The notes: a model not told the origin generated them from the letters alone. A stretch of 64,000 nt of DNA from Patella vulgata (GCF_932274485.2 NC_065881.2:76448702-76512701); one strand, 5' to 3'; shown: positions 22,001-35,029, counted from the first letter of the stretch. Program-made: numbers and translations.

Positions 22001-25000
22001 GTCAGAGTTACAGGCTTAAGAGCATTTTTGTGTGAAAAACGGCGATTCGATTTCAATTGAGGACTATGATTAGACAGTGGCTTTTTGGGGACCACGGTGA
22101 CAAACGTTGAATTTTGACACATGTAGGATGCATGTAATCACCCGAATCTTGCATACAATGGCATAAAGGTGTGCTAGAAGGTACTTAGCTAGTATTCAAT
22201 GATAAATATTCTATAAACACTGTTGCCATTCAACCATATAGCTACTAGTAACCGAAGTAATACATAGGGGGATCTTTAATTTTAGTGTTCAGTAGGAAAA
22301 AAATCCAAATGAAGATAAATATCATTTGCGATTTGTAGAAATCTAAAAAATCTGGACATACCTTGATGTAATCAATACTGTAAGGTCGTTCATTCCATAG
22401 CTATACACCATAACCAAAATTTAGAAAAATAGAAAATGGATAAACTAAATTAAATGAAATGAAATGGAGTTTAACGTCCTATACAATTCTGCTCCGACTG
22501 GGCTAATGAAGGAGGGCATACGCCATATACAGTGTGCTCTGAGGGAAATTTTACCCGGGTAGCGGTACTATGGCCTACACTTATACCGAATTCCAACTGC
22601 CAGGGGTTCTTTTATTGCACGTCAATGTAAACACGGGACCTCGGGTTTTCGTCTCATCCGAACGACTAGACAGCTGTCCTTGTCAGGGCCTCTGTCCTGC
22701 ACCACTGGCAAGACGAACCACGTCGGAAAATTCCGATGCAGGGATCTAACCCACTTATCATCCTGGCTCCCAAAACATGAATAAATAATTTGTTGTTGGC
22801 CGTAAGTTTTGGTGCAAAAGTCTTTTTTATCATGCCGAATTGTATAGTCATTTGATTAATAAGTAAACTAAAACTTTACTTTGGATTCTAATTCATGATT
22901 CATATCGTTGTTACAATAACTTCATGTCCAAAATAAGCTTGAAGGTTTGTTTTCTAAATTTAAAAAATATAATACTCTGTTCTGAACTTGAAACGTACAC
23001 CAATATAATCAATGTCCAGGTTATGGTACAGTTTAGCTCCTCGGATCCATTTCACCATATAAGTGGCAGTGCGTTCAGGAAATCCCCATGGTGTTCCTTG
23101 GGCATCCCGTAGCCATCCTGGATAACCCCATGGTAAACCATACAACTTGATATTGGGATTTCTCTGAAACAGAAAGTATAATAGAGTAATGTAAAGGAGA
23201 GATCGTTGATTCGTGGTGCTTGAATGACAAACCGAAATGATCAAAATATTTACCAACTTGGGGGCCACGGTGGCTAGTTGGTTAAGACGCTGGCTCGCTA
23301 GCCTGGAGGTCGGGTGTTCGATCCCTGCATTGGCCGAGAAAGTTCATCTGGATTTTCCGACGTGGTTTCCCCTTGTCAGTGGTGCAGAACGGACGGCCTG
23401 ACAAGGACAGCTGTTTAGTCCTTCGGATGAGACGAAAAACCGAGTCCCGTGTATATATTGGAATGCACGTAAAAGATCCCCTGGCAGTTGGAATTCGATA
23501 TAAGAGTAGGCGATAGTGCCGCTGTCGGGGCAAAATTTCCCTCATAGCACACTGTATGGCGTATGCCCGTCTTCATTTGCCCAGTATAGGAGCAGAACAG
23601 TAGGACGTTAAACCCCATTTCATTTCATTTGTTACTAAACTTCAAAATGTGATTATGACGCAAATAAAGAGAGAGAGAGAGAGAGAGAGTTTAACGTTCC
23701 ACTCGACACAAACTAGGTCATTTCGGGACTAACATATGGTTTAATTTTATTTCATTAATTCGCTTGCGCGTAGGGGTCTTTAGCAGTGGGAGGAACCCGC
23801 TGGAGGACCCGGAGAAAACCCACGAGGTTGGACAGGCGACCCTACTCCTTGTCACGCAAATAAAGAGAGGATTTACTGTGCCTAAGTAATGTATAAAGAA
23901 ATGACAAATAGCGCCATACATTTGGCAACTGTAGCAATAGTATGTTATGAATTATGAAACAGGATTTTCAAACCTCAATAAGTTTTAGAGAATAATTCAA
24001 CATACGATATCAATCTTTTTTCTTCACCATCAAAATCCCAAACTCACCTTTTTAGCTTCGGACATCATCCACCATTCGTAACCACGGTTATAATTTTCAT
24101 CCCATGGATAATGCATGTGAGATGATTCAGTTCCAACTAAAATATTACAATTGAAACATTTACACAAAAACTTTCTACTCAATCTTTGGTATTTGTCACT
24201 CGCATATCCCACCTCAGTCATCTCTTGGAACTGTTCAACGAGAGCGAGTCTTTGAAAAGAAACATATTATGGCTTTATTGAGCCAATAATAGGTTAAAGG
24301 TCTTACAAAGCTTAAAATAAAACAAACTGCTAGAATATTAAAGGGCCCAGACCGCCCTAATACTCCCCCCAATTACTACAGTGTTAAAGGGCCCAAATCG
24401 CCAAATATAAAAACGACTGTTGTAATCTTAGGTATTTTTATTAGTGCGACTTAGGCGTAGGAACTTATATGGTAGACTTTCTACCGTTTTGAATATAATT
24501 GTGGTTTTATTTACACGAGAAGAAAGTTGCTGCTTTAACGACCGTAGTCCCCAAAAAATGTTTATCTTCTGGTAAATTCAACTCAATTTCCAAATTTATT
24601 GCCCAAGTATTAACTGAAATAATTTACAAGAAACAACAACTGCGATATAAGTCACAGCACAAAGATATCTATTTTCTGGTAGCTTTTATAATACCTGAGA
24701 AGTGACACTCCCATTTTTCCCTAACAAATGTAAACCTATAATCCACAGTCGAATATGATACAATTGATACAATGTCAATTAAATAGAAGGCATAGGAATG
24801 GTAATTGCATTTTTTGTTCTATTACGAGATCCAATGAAAATTATGGTGTACATTTTTGTTGCATAATAAAGATATATGATTCGCTAATGGAATACCCACC
24901 AGTCGTGTCAGCATCGGCCCCTACTTCAACTTTCAGAATCTTTATCGAGGCACCAAAATTGGGCTGAAATCACAGATCAGTAAAGTATTTTGCCTATGAT

Positions 25001-28000
25001 TTAGATTAAAAACCTTCACGATGGGCCAAACTGTATGTTCTGAGTCTAAAATCCAACATAACAATACCCTGTCCTTGAAACCACAACAGTTTGGATATTC
25101 AGGTTTAATGAAATAGATCAAAATAATGTAAAATATCGTAAGGCATTATCATTTTTTTCAAAATAAAAGCAATATGAATATCTTTTATAATCCTTAAGCA
25201 TCTTTGTATTAACCAAGAAAAATGCCAAAATTTACTAAACCTTGAAAAGGAAATCGAGGATTTCATTTCTTTGTTGATCTGGGTAATTTCGAAGAAGTTT
25301 AGAAGTCGCCTGAAAAAAAGATGTACATAATATTCGTATTAAATAAACCATAAAACTAATCTTGCCGTATCCCATAAATAATTGTAGTAATGTTGAATTA
25401 TTAGGTTTTTCAGAAACTACTTACAAGGCTCATTCTATACTCAATGCACCTCACCACAAATAAAAATAAAAAGAATCTCTGACGTATTTTGGATAGAATA
25501 TATAATAGACTAATACCAATGACTAATTTTGATCTTTATTATCGAGATGTAACAATTAGATAGATAGCACAGCTGTTCAATCCACTTGACCTCTATTATC
25601 GAGATGTAACCATTAGAAAGATGCCGCAACTGTTCAATCGACTTGATATCTATTATCGCGATGTAACATTTAGAAAGGTACCGCAACTATTCAATCGACG
25701 TGATCTTTATTATGGAGATGTAACAATTAGAAAGGTGCCGCAACTGTTCAATGGATTAGACTATAACATACATTTGTAGATGTAAAGATGGCGAGGATGT
25801 TGTTGTTAAATAGGGAATTTTACGTCCGCTTCCACCGAAGTAATATCGCAAAGAATGTCTTATCCCCCCCTCTCTCTCTCTCTCTCTCGCTGTGTGTGGC
25901 TAGATTTCCCCTTTGTGCCTGGTGTTTTGCGGATATGTGAATATAAATCTATTTTCGATGGGTGTTGCTGGGTATTCTGGTTATGATGGAGATGCGGATT
26001 CTCCTTCCCGTCTCCTTTTAGTGATGATATTAGTCATGGGATAGGCTTAGTTACTGGTTTACTGTTTGGGATTGTGGGTGGTGGCTTACTTTTGGGGACT
26101 GCGTTCTTTACTGGTTGGACTGTTGGTTTAACTGGTGGGAGTGGTTTAACTTTTGTCATGGTTTTATTGTGGTCTTCTTTTTTTTGGACCTCGTAGAGGG
26201 CACCCCGTCCGGGAGTGACGAAACCTCTCGCATAGAGGATTAAGGTTGCTTTCTTTTATTTTGTTTAGTCATTCTGGGGAGAGATGGAATGGCTTAAAAA
26301 ATGCTATTTCTCCATTAATATGAAATACACAACAACAACAAAACTGTTATTAAAGTTCGTATACTCGGTATATGAGGTTGGGAGGAACATACGGGTATTT
26401 GTTATCTATACACCTTATAAGGCTTATACCCCCGTCAGACCGAGGTGGCGGAAAATGATCTCAGAGCGCGTCAAGATCGCCATAAGCGTGGTAAAAGCGT
26501 GGTGTCACGAAATATATCGTGTTGTGGTCTCCATGGTTGCCAAGGTTCTGCGATCTGACCTGGAAAGCTGTGAGAACGCGACCTTTGTCAAGTTTGTAAT
26601 TTTTTGGGACATTATCTCGCGTTGTGTTCAAGTTTGACGGCGTCCTTGTGCATTTTCTGGTCGCCGCACGGTCGCAGCAACGCAGCAAAGACGACAACAC
26701 GGTCTGACGGGGGCATTATACCCCCCTCAGACTGGGATGGCGTCCTTACTGCGTCCTTACAGCTGTAGATCGTTAATAGCAAAAGGTTTTAAGAACGAAC
26801 AATGAAACATCTTAAAATCTGATCAGTTGTTTCAATATTAGTGATATGCATATGTCTATTCTATGGAATACAATTATTGCTTATTAATGAGCGAAGTTTC
26901 GACTAGGTTTCTCTAGTCATTATCAAGCAATAATTGTATTCCATAGTATTGTGACCTGTATGTCTTAAATGTCATAATCAAAAAGCGTACTGCATGGCGC
27001 CGCTGTGTAGCCACGACGTAAGTTGTTGATTAAGTATCTAATTTATTGGGTTTTTTGGGTTTATTCATCTAGATTTAGTTTTTCTGTATAATATCCATAT
27101 TCATTCTGCATTTAGGAGAGAGGTCATATAGGCCATAATATAATGTCTGTTCCTTAACCCCTTTCAATTTTAAAATAAAATATTGTCTTGAATATAATGC
27201 CAGTTTCTGTAAATAATATGACCTATATATTTCATGTGCATAGGTGCACAGATGTTCAATCACTGACATACTGATCGATAACAATGTGTATTAGCCCACT
27301 AAATCGATAATCTACCTAAATGGAAATCTAACAACAAAGGGACAACAGTTCAAATTAAGCGTCCGTCAAGAGTATTGTCATAGACCAAAACATAATAAAA
27401 CCCCCCAGCAGCAGTCTTAGCGAAAACCTTGATTCAAACCCATTTATTACAATCTCCCCATCTATAGCCGAGAAGAACTGGCACAGACAGAAATTTATAA
27501 ATTATTTAAACTTTCGATTTTTTGTCAGTTTTGCAGCACGCCTAGTATTTGGTAATATTTTATCTTTAAATTCTGTAATCTTTCTGTACCTGGATGTGGT
27601 GCTAATCACCCACAAGAGCGTTACATTATATCCAATTTTGATTGATTTTATAATTATGGATAATTGAAATGTAAACTGTCACGTATAACTGTCTAATTAC
27701 CACAGTGCACCAAATTAATTCAAGTAAGCAGTTTTTATTTTGAAATATATCCATTATTATTTATCCAAACTTAACCATTTTGGGATATGCTAAGTAGCAT
27801 AGATTTGTCATGTATTGCTTCATGTCGGTAACTTAATTACTTTTCGAGGCCCTGGTCTTTGATTGTATCATATACATTGTTGAAAATAGATGATTTATGG
27901 AGACATGCATCAGCTCTTACAACCTCCATTTTTATCTTCCTTTATTTTCATTCAATTGCAAGGACAGCTGTACGTCTAGTCCTTCGGATGAGACGAAAAA

Positions 28001-31000
28001 CCGAGGTCCCGTGAATACATTGGAATGCACGTAAAAGATCCCTTGGCAGTTGGAATTCGATATAAGAGTAGGCGACAGTGCCGCTGCCCGGGCAAAATTT
28101 CCCTCATAGCACACTGTATGGCGTATGCCCGTCTTCATTAGCCCAGCATAAGAGCAGAACAGTAGGACGTTAAACCCCATTTCATTTCATTTCATTCAAT
28201 TGAACGTTTTATCTTTACATCAATTACATGACATCTCTTCTTGCCGCTGTGGGTTTTATAAATAGTTTATTGACCGTAAACTATAGTTACCCTTTTGTCA
28301 GTATCACACCAATTTATTAAAATCGCAATAATCCACCATTTTGTTAGAGGTTTTGATGTCAAATTATTTTGGATATGACGTATAGAATATGCATATCAGT
28401 CAAATTATTTTGAATATGATGTATAGATGCATATCAGTCATTTTTGTTCACAATACTTAGGTCACCATTGACAAAAATTCTTGTTGGTTATTGTCAGTGA
28501 TTAGAAGGCCCCAATTGCAGCATTTGTTTACTTAGATTAGAATAACGATCGTTACTATAAGATAGTATACATGTATTCTATATGTCAGATATTAATGCAC
28601 TATCTTACCCCTTTGATTATGTTTAAATATTGATACATATTGATATTCTATTTATTTCCAAATATAGACAGCGTGTCATCTAGACAAAGCAATTTACGTT
28701 GAATATTTCCACTGCTTAATTAGTTATTCATATCATATTCTTTTTCCTTTTTGCAACGAATTTCTGCACAAGATTCATAATCTGTGGTTTTGCTTGATTG
28801 CTCATCCTTGCCTTGGAAGTCACAGTGGCTCAGGAGATCTGAGATGCAATCCCTATTGTTGATTGAGAAAGCACCTCTAGATTTTTATCGTGGTTTCCTC
28901 TTGTTCAGAGGTGCAGAGGGAGGACTTTCCTTTTCAGAAAACTGTACCACTCACATGGGGAAACCAAGCCAGAAAATCACGAGGAATATATATAAATTAT
29001 ATACCATTCGAAAATGAAAGCCTTTCTCTCACAGTCCAGCGTTCTCGTATTAAATTAGGGGTTGCCCGGCGTGTATCAGGCCATCCATGCATGATGACTG
29101 AGTTAAGTTCATTAAGTTCTTCAGATGTACGTTGTTGGAATTCAGCGTATATTTGATTAGAGACTGGGATATAATCCACCATATTTATGAGTATTGGTTG
29201 AATATCAGGTTCAGTTACAGGTAAATTGGCTCGGCTTAAGGTATCACCAATTGGAATTTGTTTTCCAGGTTTGTATGATACTGTTAGATTGTGTGGTTGT
29301 AGTCGTAACATCATATACACTATTCTTTAAGTGGGAATTCGAAACGTCGCCTAAATAAATCGGTAGTTGTTTTCCATAAGTATGATTTTAGTTTATTTAT
29401 CATATATACCGTAATCTCATTGGTGCTGATAACAACAGGTTTGAGAATATAGCTTGACGGGGTTTGTGATCACTTTCTACTAATACAGCTTTACCAAATA
29501 TATAATAATGGAATTTCTTGCAAGAGTGAACGATCGCAAGAGTCTCCTTTTTTATCTGTGCGTATCTCTTCACTGTGTCTGTTAGAGTTCTGAAAGTATA
29601 AGCGATCGGTCTTCCTCCTTGAAGTTATACTCCACCTAGTGTGTAGCTGCTGCTGCTGTCATATTTGATAGAAATAGGCTTCGAGACATCAGATTTGGCT
29701 AAAACTTGAGCACTTAAACACAGATCCTTGAGTTGTTGAGGCTTTTCTCAATATAAATCTGTATTCTTTTTTTACAATATCTCTTAAGGGAGCATCTATT
29801 TCGCTCAATCCAGGTATGAATTTTGCTAAATATTGTATCATAACCAAGGAATCGCCGGACATCCTCCTTGCTTGCTCTTAGGTATAGGCATTTCTATCAG
29901 GGCCTTAACCTTGTCTGGGTCTGGTTTAACACCATCTTTGCTAATAATATGACCAGAATACTTGACTTCAGTGTTCAGTGAGTTTATCTTCTATCTTAGC
30001 TGCCAATTAAGGCCTTGGGTTGTCGCCTTGGACTACGAACAACTTGTTGAACTGAAAGATCTATGTCAAGACTGTATATTCCTGTCTGTAGAGTCCCTGT
30101 AGTCTCTTGGGTTCAGGATATTAATCTATCTCGACTATAGTATACACTCTTTCTATAACACCAAGAGAGTAATATGTCTTTATCTGTGTGGAATACTGTG
30201 TATTCTACATTTAATGTTTTATCTTTGTTGGTAGTGTGGCACATCTTTCAACAATGACCAGTATAAGATGAACACTTTTTATTAATTGGGGTGAGTGGGG
30301 CTTTAATGTTCATTTTATAAAATGTCATATAAGGTAATATTGGCCTAGATCAACCAGTGTCAATTTGAACCTTTTGCTTTTGATAACAATAATGTGTTTC
30401 CAGCATTCGTCTGAATTAACGATACCATCATTTACTTCGGTTATTGTGTGTAGAAATTCTTCATCTTCGCTATCAGAGACCTCTACTAGTTTAACCTGAT
30501 TGTGTCTCCTATAGGAATTGTTCTGCAGACCGTCGCGAAGTGACCAGTCTTGTGACAATTACCAAAGGTATTGCCTACGGCTGGACACGATTTGTGTGAC
30601 GGGTGGTAACAACATTTTCCACATCTTTCAGGTTCTCTACCTTCAAAGGTCCTTTTATTTCATTTGGATTTTCTGTTTTTCTTCATAACATCTTATGTCT
30701 GATTTCTTCTTTCCTGTGTTGATAGACATAACTGACTTTGGGGGTCTTCATCTATGATGGTTTTCATGTCAGCTTTTGAGGTTTCATACAGCTGACGAAT
30801 TTGAATAGCTCGAGCTAAAGTCAATTCTGCAGCACTGACTACAAGTACAAGACATTTCTCACAAATGGCTGGCCAGGAACGCAGAACAATACCATCCAGT
30901 AACTGGCGATCTGGATCAACGTAGCCACATTCTGCCACAAGAAAACGTAGTTCTGTGACGAAATTATTAAATTCCTCTTCATCTAGTTTCCTTCTTTTGT

Positions 31001-32036
31001 TAAAAAGGGCCAAAGCCCTGATTTCATTTCGTTTCGGTTCTGCATATATGTTACAGACACCGTAAAGGGTGTCATTTTCTGCCGGACCATCTTCTGTGGC
31101 AGGAGCCCAGGTTAAAGTATTGTAAATTTCTCTATCTTTATCCTTTATCACCGTAGTAAGTCATAAGGTAGTTTATTCTTTCTAGCTTTGACTTCGATGC
31201 TAACGGACCCTTGAACGTGAAATCACAGTGTTTCCTGAAACGTTTCCACCCATTTCTTAGGTCTTTGGCCTTCCAGTGCATAGCAGGAGTGTTGGTTTGT
31301 ATGTTGTTTTCTGCCATTTTTGTATTGTGTATATATATTTTCTAAACTACACAGAAAGTTCAGCAAGACGTCAATTTTCACACCTAATTCGTGTTAGGGT
31401 TAGTGAAAGTAGAGTATCACCGAAGCACTTGACTTTCGCTAGCTACCTTATTTTAAGGTTCGTGGCCAGGTTTTAGGTCAATTGTTCTGAAACTGTGCAG
31501 AAATGTGTGGACTCTTCTTCAAACATCAGGAAGGACCACTTCTGACACCATGTAACGTTATATGTTATAAATACGAAGTAAACCGGAAGCTGTATAATAC
31601 TGATATGTGATTGGATAACAGTGGGGTCAGTAATAAACACAGGGGTACCAGACAAGATATATTACACCACTAACAAGAAGAAACTACGCAGGAAAAGCCG
31701 TGCAAACTTTCTAGTCCAAAGCCTGGATCGAACCCTGACCGCTAGTCTAGCGAACCAACTTCTACCCACTGAGCCACAGCAGTTTCACGAACTACATTGT
31801 TAATGGGATTGAGAGTCAATGCCTCTAAAGGAAGTATAAAGATGGGTCTGACAGGCTACTTATTTAGGGCTACTTACAGTTCCACTTATACCACCAATTC
31901 CATCGAACCGTCTACCATAACCAAGATTATCATCAACAGAATAGACCCGGACATCACGTTGTTCTAAAGTTAGAGTTGAACTGGAGACGATGTACAATAA
32001 AAGCAAGCCGAATCCAATGTAACAATTGAGAAACAT
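16093..32036 (-). CDS. GALC: Galactocerebrosidase-like protein, complete 18-exon gene, nucleophile position substituted
   Basis: GALC is the lysosomal GH59 enzyme that removes galactose from galactosylceramide. Coding exons in order: 31878-32036, 25241-25309, 24900-24963, 24048-24136, 22999-23163, 22362-22400, 21763-21890, 21374-21491, 20543-20580, 20275-20399, 19957-20096, 19464-19553, 18842-18931, 18391-18532, 17797-17968, 17394-17563, 16827-16906, 16093-16266. All have usable splice signals and joining phases; total 683 residues (human about 685). Residues 1-22 look like a signal peptide ([17 protein letters not shown]). Landmarks include [53 protein letters not shown] (acid/base Glu186), [16 protein letters not shown] and a lectin-like C-terminus ending FDNLKIEA. 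In the WSSED motif that carries the nucleophile, this gene reads WASAD (Ala261). The 18th exon ends ...GGRLPGHPQ. Confidence 0.93.
18690..18797 (+). mobile_element. SINE-1 3' fragment
   Basis: Diverged 3' third (cactgcattccgaatgctgg, cttcattagctcaa) ending 'taaactctatttcat', in the GALC intron between exons 18391-18532 and 18842-18931. Confidence 0.65.
19712..19930 (+). mobile_element. SINE-2 copy with poly-C end
   Basis: Head 'gagggtggccgaatggtcat', middle 'gtacgtgacaaggagtaggg', end 'gtggacgtta' running into about 13 C residues instead of the usual CCCCA. It ends about 30 bp from GALC exon 19957-20096. Confidence 0.8.
20630..21200. repeat. Degenerate tandem array in GALC intron
   Basis: Repeated units built from 'tctagcatctgaaatgtttt' followed by 'agccac/aaccac' blocks, with a longer second-level repeat (gcatcgggactgtt..accataaccaagcat occurs twice). 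No coding capacity is seen. Confidence 0.75.
22452..22772 (-). mobile_element. SINE-1, near full-length, reverse
   Basis: Starts 'aaatgaaatggagtttaacg' and ends in a diverged head 'cttatcatcctggctccc', within the GALC intron between exons 22362-22400 and 22999-23163. Confidence 0.8.
23261..23632 (+). mobile_element. SINE-1, full-length
   Basis: One of the best-preserved copies, with head 'gccacggtggctagttggtt', B-box-like 'ttcgatccctgcattgg', and tail 'ttaaaccccatttcatttca'. In a GALC intron. Confidence 0.88.
23673..23853 (-). mobile_element. SINE-2, 5'-truncated, reverse, with target-site duplication
   Basis: Reverse 3' half of SINE-2 beginning with a GA tract. It is flanked by acgcaaataaagaga at 23658-23672 and 23854-23868, a 15-bp exact duplication. 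Confidence 0.88.
25536..25762. repeat. Tandem repeat, about 62-bp unit, nearly four copies
   Basis: Units of the form 'ttatcgagatgtaac..ttagaaag..gccgcaactgttcaat..acttgat' repeat head to tail in the first GALC intron. Copies differ at several positions, so the array is not very recent. Confidence 0.85.
25866..25890. repeat. (CT)n microsatellite
   Basis: Short CT run after a C tract, in GALC intron 1. Confidence 0.85.
26425..26720. mobile_element. MITE with CCCCCGTCAGACCG termini
   Basis: About 295 bp bounded by the inverted termini 'tatacccccgtcagaccg' and 'cggtctgacgggggcattata'. The interior shares gatcgcc, gcgtggtaaaagcgtgg and gtaattttttgggacatt blocks with the elements at 49129-49740. 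A further terminus-like piece (cccccctcagactggga) adjoins on the right, so a second copy may be cut there. Non-coding; superfamily not fixed. Confidence 0.75.
26861..26965 (-). other. Hammerhead-like motif of a Penelope-type terminal repeat, inside a palindrome
   Basis: Read on the minus strand, 'cttgataatgac' – short hairpin – 'gtcgaaac' resembles the hammerhead-ribozyme core known from Penelope-like elements. It is framed by an inverted repeat (ctatggaatacaattattgc and its complement) and followed by 'attgtgacctgtat', which also follows the related motif at 39180-39413. Confidence 0.45.
27958..28189 (+). mobile_element. SINE-1, 5'-truncated, with target-site duplication
   Basis: Starts inside the 'aaggacagctgt' block and runs to the TTTCATT tail. 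Flanked by tttcattcaattg at about 27945-27957 and 28190-28202. GALC intron 1. Confidence 0.85.
28815..28975 (+). mobile_element. Degenerate SINE head fragment
   Basis: 'cacagtggctcaggag', 'gatgcaatccctattgttga' and 'gtggtttcctcttgttcag' match the SINE-1 head and adjacent body in order, but with heavy divergence. Confidence 0.45.
28990..31551 (-). mobile_element. Ty3/Gypsy LTR retrotransposon fossil
   Basis: Broken remnant in GALC intron 1, on the same strand as GALC. Recognisable parts are a gag-like region (about 30690-31160) and pol-derived pieces around the RNase H region and its downstream linker (about 29000-30000). At 31530-31551 a primer-binding-site-like motif adjoins what may be an LTR end. 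No matching repeat was recognised at the other end. It has several breaks and looks old. Confidence 0.7.
31650..31795 (-). mobile_element. Divergent tRNA-headed SINE, reverse
   Basis: Read on the minus strand it starts 'ctgctgtggctcagtgggta' and has a B-box-like 'ggttcgatccaggc'. The body does not match SINE-1 or SINE-2 well, so this may be a third family. It lies about 80 bp from GALC exon 1. Confidence 0.55.
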
Positions 32037-32457
32037 TGCCGTCGATTAGTTCCAGGGTGTCAACAACTGCAATAATTTGAACTTTTAGATTCATTAATAG
32101 ATTTAAAGCATATAAATCGCAAGATAAGATAAAGTAGATGGAAATAGCCAAGATCACATGTCTTATCAAATAATTCGTGCTAAATCAGCACAAATCTGTT
32201 GACAAAATTTCGAATGGCACGTTATACTGATAAATCTTCAAAATTCCTTGTTTATAATGGATCCCCCGAACCTATTATTATCCACACTTTGACCACAACA
32301 AATATCAGCCTTGTGTAACAATTGAATCAATGTACGTATCTTCGTTGGACGCATCCAATTAAAAATTTGAAAGATATACACTGTAGTATTTGTAGAATTT
32401 CGGTGAGACAAAAAGGCTATTAATCAAGCTGTATTTTTGAAAGTTTCACATTGGTGG
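32037..32457 (-). other. 5' flank of GALC
   Basis: AT-rich sequence upstream of the GALC start codon. No convincing TATA box, CpG cluster or upstream exon is visible. Transcription start not determined. Confidence 0.4.
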
Positions 32458-32543
32458 GTTGGGTTGGCTCATCGCTGGCAGAATGATTTAACGCGTCGGC
32501 ATTTATAGATCATACAGCCCTGTCATTGAGTCCCATGGCGTGG

Positions 32544-32850
32544 AAATGAAATGGGGTTTAACGTCCTACTTTTCTGCTCCGACTGGGCTATTGAAGACGG
32601 GCATGAGCCATACAGTGTGCTATGAGGGAAATTTTGCCCGGACAGCGGCGCTACGGCCTACTTTGATATCGAATTCGAACTGCTAAGGGATCTTTTACAT
32701 GCACGCCAATGTATACACGGGAGCTCGGTTTTTCGTCAGGCCTTCCATCCGGCATCATTGACAAGGGGAAACCAAAACAGGGATCGAACCCGCGACCGCC
32801 AGGGTAGCGAGCCAGCGTCTTACTCACTTAGCCACCGTGGTTCCTCTCGT
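32544..32850 (-). mobile_element. SINE-1, reverse, nested in SINE-2
   Basis: From 'aaatgaaatggggtttaacg' to the head 'cttagccaccgtggttcc'. It is younger than the SINE-2 it splits. Confidence 0.85.
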
Positions 32851-33016
32851 GGCGTGGTGTCGATTTCCTGCTTGTACGTGACAAGGCGTAGAGTCGACTG
32901 TCCAACCTCGTGGTTTTCTACGCATCGTCCGTTATTATTGAATGCGCAATATTGAAATGAAATTTAACCATGTGGTAGTCCCGAAATGACCTAGTTTGTT
33001 TCAAGTGGGCGTTATT

Positions 33017-33022
<6 letters not shown>

Positions 33023-33070
<48 letters not shown>
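33023..33070. repeat. (CT)n microsatellite, SINE-2 tail
   Basis: Over twenty CT units extending the tail of the SINE-2 above. Confidence 0.92.
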
Positions 33071-33072
<2 letters not shown>

Positions 33073-34306
33073 AAATTGTAACTGCCATAACATGACGAAA
33101 ATGAAAGCGGTAACCGATATTCTATATATAAAAGTCAAAAAGACTAAATGATATTTGTATCCAGGAATATACCCAGCCACTTGTTCCTATACCCTGTCAT
33201 GTGTATGTCACCTGCCTATACTAATAACTTAGTTAAGTGATAATTTGGTTAAGTATATTATAGAAGTTAGTAGAAAAAGGATAATACAGGGGCCAAAGGC
33301 AACTTGCAAGTCACTGGCGACATTTAAATACAAAAGTACATGAAATATTAGTTTAAGTCTACCGAAAAGTACTTGAATGTATTCTAAAAAAAGGGGTAGA
33401 CACGCTTTGCTTCGAGTTCACTAAACTGATAACGGGCGGGTCTACCGACGAATAAAAAAACAATATATATAAAGTAGGTAAATTCATGGGTTATACCAAA
33501 TAAAAAAAAACTGGAGTAAATTTTCTCGGAATTCCCGGTCACAATTTCGCTGACATCTTACTTATATTCATTTATTAATGTACATAAACATATCTATATC
33601 TACACAATGCGCCTATGTAATCCTTACTCACAAACATGCGTATAAAGCAGTAAGCTATATAAATAGATCTATTCAACATTACTTATGTATTGAAATTGGT
33701 GACATAGCAAGGATGTAAAAGGATTTTATTGGCTAACAACTATGACATAAATAATCCAACGAAACAAAAGTAGAGTTTTGTTTCTCCCTTGTATACATTG
33801 ATGATTATTACGTTGTGGGTTTATTTGCATTTCTTTATGACACGTGTCATAATTTAATATATTGGCTACTAAACGAAAAGTAGAGCTTTGTCTTTTTCAC
33901 GGTATATTTATATCAGGTGACCCAGAAACAAACGTGTACTCAATTTAAAGTAGAATAATTAAAAAGCGTTATACCTATATCATTAACATTTCACATAATG
34001 TACCGTATGTGTCTTTAACAACTTCATTCTAAGTGTCAGTTCAACAGCTCATCTTTTTTAAAAAAAAAGAATCCCAAAATCAAGTTTTGCCGGGCTGAGA
34101 TTCCACATCACACTTAATGATATACCTAAAATGTGAAATGTTTTCTTTTTCTTGTAAAATATTTATTCACCGAACTTGAATACAATATCATATATATAAA
34201 TTAGGATGTATTGATATATACATTAATATACAATATTGTGAAATGCTTAAAAAGGGTTGAAAAGTTGAAATAAAAACTTTCTTTTTAATGTTAATGTGAA
34301 ATGTTA
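33073..34306. other. Intergenic, nothing recognised
   Basis: AT-rich sequence with short A/T runs and stops in all frames. No gene, RNA or repeat family was recognised. Confidence 0.5.
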
Positions 34307-34317
34307 ATAATATAGGT

Positions 34318-34689
34318 GAAATGAAATGAAATGGGGTTTAACGTCCCTCTGTTCTGCTCCTATACTGGGCTAATGAAGACGGGCATACGCCATACAGTGT
34401 GCTATGAGGGAAATTTTGCCCGGGCAGCGGCACTATCGTCTACCCTTATATCTAATTCCAACTGCCAAGGGATCTTTTCTGTGCATTCCAATGTATACAC
34501 GGACCTCGGTTTTTTGTGTCATCCGAAGGACTAGACAGCTGTCCTTGTCAGGCCCTCCGTTCTGCATCACTGACAAGGGGAAACCACGTCGGAAAATCCT
34601 GATGAACTTTCTCGGCCAATGACGGGACCGAACACCCGACCTCCAGGCTAGCGAGCCAGCGTCTTAACCACCTAGCCACCGTGGCTCCC
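34318..34689 (-). mobile_element. SINE-1, full-length, reverse, with target-site duplication
   Basis: Complete reverse copy flanked by ataatataggt (34307-34317) and ataatgtaggt (34690-34700). The TTTCATT tail has three to four units. Confidence 0.88.
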
Positions 34690-34917
34690 ATAATGTAGGT
34701 ATAATACTTTTTGAATTATACCACTTTATAAATAGCATACTTTTTTTCTGGGTTACCTTATATATTATACACGTGATATAATTTACCCCAAAATAATAAA
34801 GGTCTGAAGGAATTTTTAGACTTCTAAATACGTCATTTCATACTAGGCCTACTTATCCAAGAAGCATTTCAAAAGAACTGTGATACTATTTTTGAATACT
34901 CGATCATATGAGTCGAA

Positions 34918-34952
34918 CTTTAGGACGTTAAACCCCATTTCATTTCATTTCT
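34918..34952 (+). mobile_element. SINE-1 3'-terminal stub
   Basis: Only the end 'taggacgttaaaccccattt' plus TTTCATT tail remains. An extreme 5' truncation. Confidence 0.6.
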
Positions 34953-35029
34953 GTTCAGAAACCACACTGATACAAAACAGAAGTAGACAGAACATGACAT
35001 CACAAGAAAGCTAAAAATCTTTGTAGAAT

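Larger units (their letters stand above)
32458..33072 (+). mobile_element. SINE-2 interrupted by a SINE-1
   Basis: The head and middle of a SINE-2 (32458-32543, including gtcattgagtcccatggcgt) resume at about 32851 (cgtgacaaggcgtagagtcg) and end in a long CT tract. Between them is a reverse SINE-1. The repeated 'tggcgtgg' on both sides is the likely target duplication. Confidence 0.8.
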
